Positions 40,434 through 42,735 of a stretch of DNA of 42,735 nt are shown one piece after another. The DNA lies in the NCBI GenBank assembly GCA_017883165.1, contig JADGOC010000016.1, positions 1 to 42,735 of the forward strand. Reading direction: 5' to 3'. The position numbers and the translations under genes were made by a program. The DNA is from Acidobacteriota bacterium (GTDB lineage: Bacteria > Acidobacteriota > Vicinamibacteria > Vicinamibacterales > CAVVIG01). A model generated the notes under the pieces. The model had not been told where the DNA came from and did no database searches. It saw only the letters and a program-made list of their open reading frames with translations. The stretch's first letter is position 1; each line of letters starts with the position of its first letter.

Positions 40434-42735
40434 TCACTCTTTTAACTCCACAACAGTGACCCCGCCTCCGCCCTGGTCCGGCGGCGCCGTGGCGAACCTG
40501 GCGACGAGCGGATGCTGCCCGAGAAACCCGGCCAGCGCCCGCTTCAACTGGCCCGTGCCGTATCCGTGAATGAACCGCACGGTGCGTTGATCGGTCAGGA
40601 GCGACTCGTCGAGGAACCGTTCCGCGCGCGAAATGGCCTCGTCCACGCTACAGCCGATCACGTTCAGATCCGACGGCCCAGCTTCGCGCGGCTGGAGCTC
40701 CACGTGGACGTGGACCTTGGCCGGCGCCCCTGGCGACGTTGACGCGCCGGAGACGAAGCGCAGATCGCGGACGCTCGAGCGCATGCGCTTGCCGCGCACA
40801 TCGAGATCGGCCGTGCCGTCGTGAATCGAGGTGACGATCGCCTCGAGACCCAGCCCACCGACGATGACGCGGTCGCCCACGGAAACATCGGCGAGTTCAG
40901 ATTTCAGATTGCTGATGGCAGATGGCGAGTCCCGCGGATCTTCGCCCGCCAGCACCCGTTTCGCCACGTTGTCGACGGCGGCGCGGGCGTCGCTGCGCGC
41001 GGCTCCCGTGTCACCGGTGGACACCAGACGCGGCGCGCTCGCGATGGCCGCCGTCTTCGCTTTCAGCTCCGCGATAACGTCGTCGATCTCCTTGCGCGCC
41101 TGGCGCACCTGCGATTCGAGCTCCTCGTTCAGGCGCCGCTGGAACGTCTCCTCGCGCTGGTGCAGCGCCTCCTCACGCTGCTGCATCCGCCCCTCGGCGG
41201 CGTGGAGCGTCTCGCGCTCGCGCGCCGCCAGCCGCTGCTCGTGCTCGAGGGCGCGCATGTCGCGATCGATCTTGGCGAGGTGCTCGGAGAGTTTCGCCTC
41301 GCGGGCGGTGAGGTTCTGGCGCGCGGCGGCGACGACCGACGGATTCAGCCCCAGCCGCCCCGCGATTTCGAGCGCGAGGCTGCGCCCCGGCGAGCCGTAC
41401 AGCAGCTGATAGGTCGGCGCAAACGTCTCGGCGTCGAAGCCAAACGCGGCGCTGGTCACCCCGTCGGTCGTCGACGCGTACGTCTTGAGCGCGTCGTAGT
41501 GGCTCGTCGCCACGAGCGTCGCGCCGCGCCGGCGGAAGTGATCGACGATCGCCACGCCGAGCGCGCCGCCTTCGATCGGATCGGTGCCGGACCCGACCTC
41601 GTCGAGCAGCACCAGCGCGGGCACCGCTAGGCTCTTGTCCATCGACGCGATGTTGGCGACGTGCGCGGAGAACGTGCTCAGGCTGGCGTCGATGGACTGC
41701 TCGTCGCCGATGTCGGCGAAAATCGATCGGAACACCGGCAGCCGCGAACCTTCCGCCGCCGGAATGCGCAACCCCGCCTGCGCCATCAGCGCGAGGAGCC
41801 CCGCCGTCTTGAGCGCCACGGTCTTGCCGCCGGTGTTCGGCCCGGTGACGAGCAGCGCCGTCGCCGGCGGAATGATCTTGATCGTGACCGGCACGGCGCC
41901 CTTCACCAGCGGATGCCGCGCCGCCTGAAGCTCGAACGCGCCGTCGGTCGAGAGCACCGGCTCGATGCCGTCGACCTCCTCGGCGTAGCGCGCCCGCGCC
42001 TGCAGCACGTCCAGCTCGGTCGCCGCCTCGATCGTGCGCTGCAGGTCGCCCGCCCGCGCGCGGAAGGCGTCGGTCAGGGCCAGCAGAATCCGCCGGATCT
42101 CCTCGTGCTCAGCCTCCTCGAGGGCGACGATGTCGTTGTTGATCTCGACCGTGCTGAGCGGCTCGAGATACAGGCTCGCGCCGCTGGTCGATGCGCCGTG
42201 CACGATGCCCGGAATGTGGTTGCGATGCTCGGCCCTGATGACGAGCACGTAGCGGCCGTTGCGCTCGGTCACCACCTGTTCCTGCAGATACTTCGCCGTC
42301 TCCTTGCCGCGCAGATACGATTCGAGCGTCCCGCGCAGCCGCGTCCGCTGCTTCCGCAGCCGATCGCGAATCAGCTTCAGCTCGGGGCTCGCGTGGTCGA
42401 CCACGTCGCCCGACGGCTCGATCTTGTCGCGCGTGTGCGCCGTTTCACCCTTGAAGGAGGCGGCGCCGCCGCTGGCTGCTTCGAGCAGCGGAAACGAGGC
42501 GGCCGCGCGGCGGATCGCCACGCGCGTCTCGTCGACCGAATCGAGGAAGCTGGCGAGCGCGAGCAGCCGGAGCGGCTCGAGCGCGCGTCCTTGGACGGCC
42601 AGGAGCGAGAGAATCTGCGGCAGCTCGTCGGTCGCGCGCAGCGGAAAGAGCGCGTTCGCCGACAGGAACGTCGCGGTCTCGGTGGTCGCCGCGAGCAGCT
42701 GCGCGACTTTCTGTGGATCGGTTGACGGCGCGAGC
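40434..42735 (-). CDS. mutS2: Endonuclease MutS2, 5' end outside window
   Basis: About 766 residues are visible; the frame is open to the right edge, where it reads L-A-P-S-T-D-P-Q-K-V, close to the usual MutS2 N-terminus, so perhaps 20-30 residues are missing. ATG 42521 is internal. Domains: lever/clamp, ABC ATPase with Walker A T-G-P-N-T-G-G-K-T, Walker B L-L-L-D-E-V-G-S-G-T-D-P, A-T-S-H-Y-D-A-L-K, a long coiled coil, then a C-terminal Smr nuclease domain (V-I-G-C-S-V-D-E-A, F-I-H-G-Y-G-T-G-Q-L). MutS2 acts in recombination control and ribosome rescue, not mismatch repair. A heptamer array (40896-40923) is inserted in the linker, coding S-A-I-S-N-L-K-S-E-L. Confidence 0.95.
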   Translation of the reverse strand, partial: LAPSTDPQKVAQLLAATTETATFLSANALFPLRATDELPQILSLLAVQGRALEPLRLLALASFLDSVDETRVAIRRAAASFPLLEAASGGAASFKGETAHTRDKIEPSGDVVDHASPELKLIRDRLRKQRTRLRGTLESYLRGKETAKYLQEQVVTERNGRYVLVIRAEHRNHIPGIVHGASTSGASLYLEPLSTVEINNDIVALEEAEHEEIRRILLALTDAFRARAGDLQRTIEAATELDVLQARARYAEEVDGIEPVLSTDGAFELQAARHPLVKGAVPVTIKIIPPATALLVTGPNTGGKTVALKTAGLLALMAQAGLRIPAAEGSRLPVFRSIFADIGDEQSIDASLSTFSAHVANIASMDKSLAVPALVLLDEVGSGTDPIEGGALGVAIVDHFRRRGATLVATSHYDALKTYASTTDGVTSAAFGFDAETFAPTYQLLYGSPGRSLALEIAGRLGLNPSVVAAARQNLTAREAKLSEHLAKIDRDMRALEHEQRLAARERETLHAAEGRMQQREEALHQREETFQRRLNEELESQVRQARKEIDDVIAELKAKTAAIASAPRLVSTGDTGAARSDARAAVDNVAKRVLAGEDPRDSPSAISNLKSELADVSVGDRVIVGGLGLEAIVTSIHDGTADLDVRGKRMRSSVRDLRFVSGASTSPGAPAKVHVHVELQPREAGPSDLNVIGCSVDEAISRAERFLDESLLTDQRTVRFIHGYGTGQLKRALAGFLGQHPLVARFATAPPDQGGGGVTVVELKE
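40896..40923. repeat. Four-unit 7-bp array inside mutS2
   Basis: Four heptamers (TTCAGAT, TTCAGAT, then two degenerate copies) and a weaker fifth lie within the mutS2 coding sequence, on the plus strand. They keep the frame open and encode a linker just before the segment V-S-V-G-D-R-V. Confidence 0.82.

Overview
This is a chromosomal window from a GC-rich Gram-negative-type bacterium, and almost every base is accounted for by housekeeping genes. GTG starts are common, many genes overlap by 4 nt (ATGA/GTGA), MurE carries the meso-diaminopimelate signature, and one envelope protein looks like a secretin/TonB short N-terminal domain. Gene content and repeat style resemble Acidobacteriota (perhaps Vicinamibacteria). 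That placement is inference; there is no rRNA gene to confirm it.

Layout. (1) 1-4622, plus strand: the end of a cupin gene, a LemA/HtpX pair, a secreted glutamate-carboxypeptidase-like M28 peptidase and a DoxX-like membrane protein. (2) 4692-15133, minus strand: a long run that reads, in transcription order, divergent YchF-like GTPase, three family 2 glycosyltransferases (one with two C-terminal membrane helices), an SDR epimerase, a DegT aminotransferase, a second SDR, an STN-like exported protein, a YqeY protein, the lipid II flippase MurJ and a rhomboid protease. (3) 15276-31885, plus strand: a compact division and cell-wall (dcw) cluster, mraZ-rsmH-ftsL-ftsI-murE-murF-mraY-murD-ftsW-murG-murC-ftsQ-ftsA-ftsZ. 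It is driven by a consensus sigma-70 promoter followed by three GTGG boxes at exact 10-bp spacing, the expected MraZ operator. murB and ddl are not in the cluster. (4) 32026-35858: a radical SAM protein, a small SpoVG-like protein, acpS, pgeF and an RNase HI-type gene. (5) 35889 to the end, minus strand: mutS2 (runs off the right edge), dnaG, rpoD, a CAT-anticodon tRNA 8 nt behind rpoD, and a zinc-ribbon coiled-coil protein.

The genes fit together as an envelope-growth locus. The dcw genes make lipid II and the septal machinery, MurJ flips lipid II, PgeF guards stem-peptide composition, and the minus-strand sugar genes probably build another polyprenol-linked glycan. The right end is the mutS2-dnaG-rpoD macromolecular synthesis block.

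The least ordinary signal is not a gene. At least seven gene junctions, and one site inside mutS2, carry short degenerate tandem arrays with a strict 7-bp or 8-bp period but different unit sequences. Two sites hold the arrays as facing inverted pairs. The arrays supply stop codons, a start codon and, for rpoD, the Shine-Dalgarno sequence. No gap without a gene exceeds about 220 bases. I found no CRISPR array, transposase or prophage.
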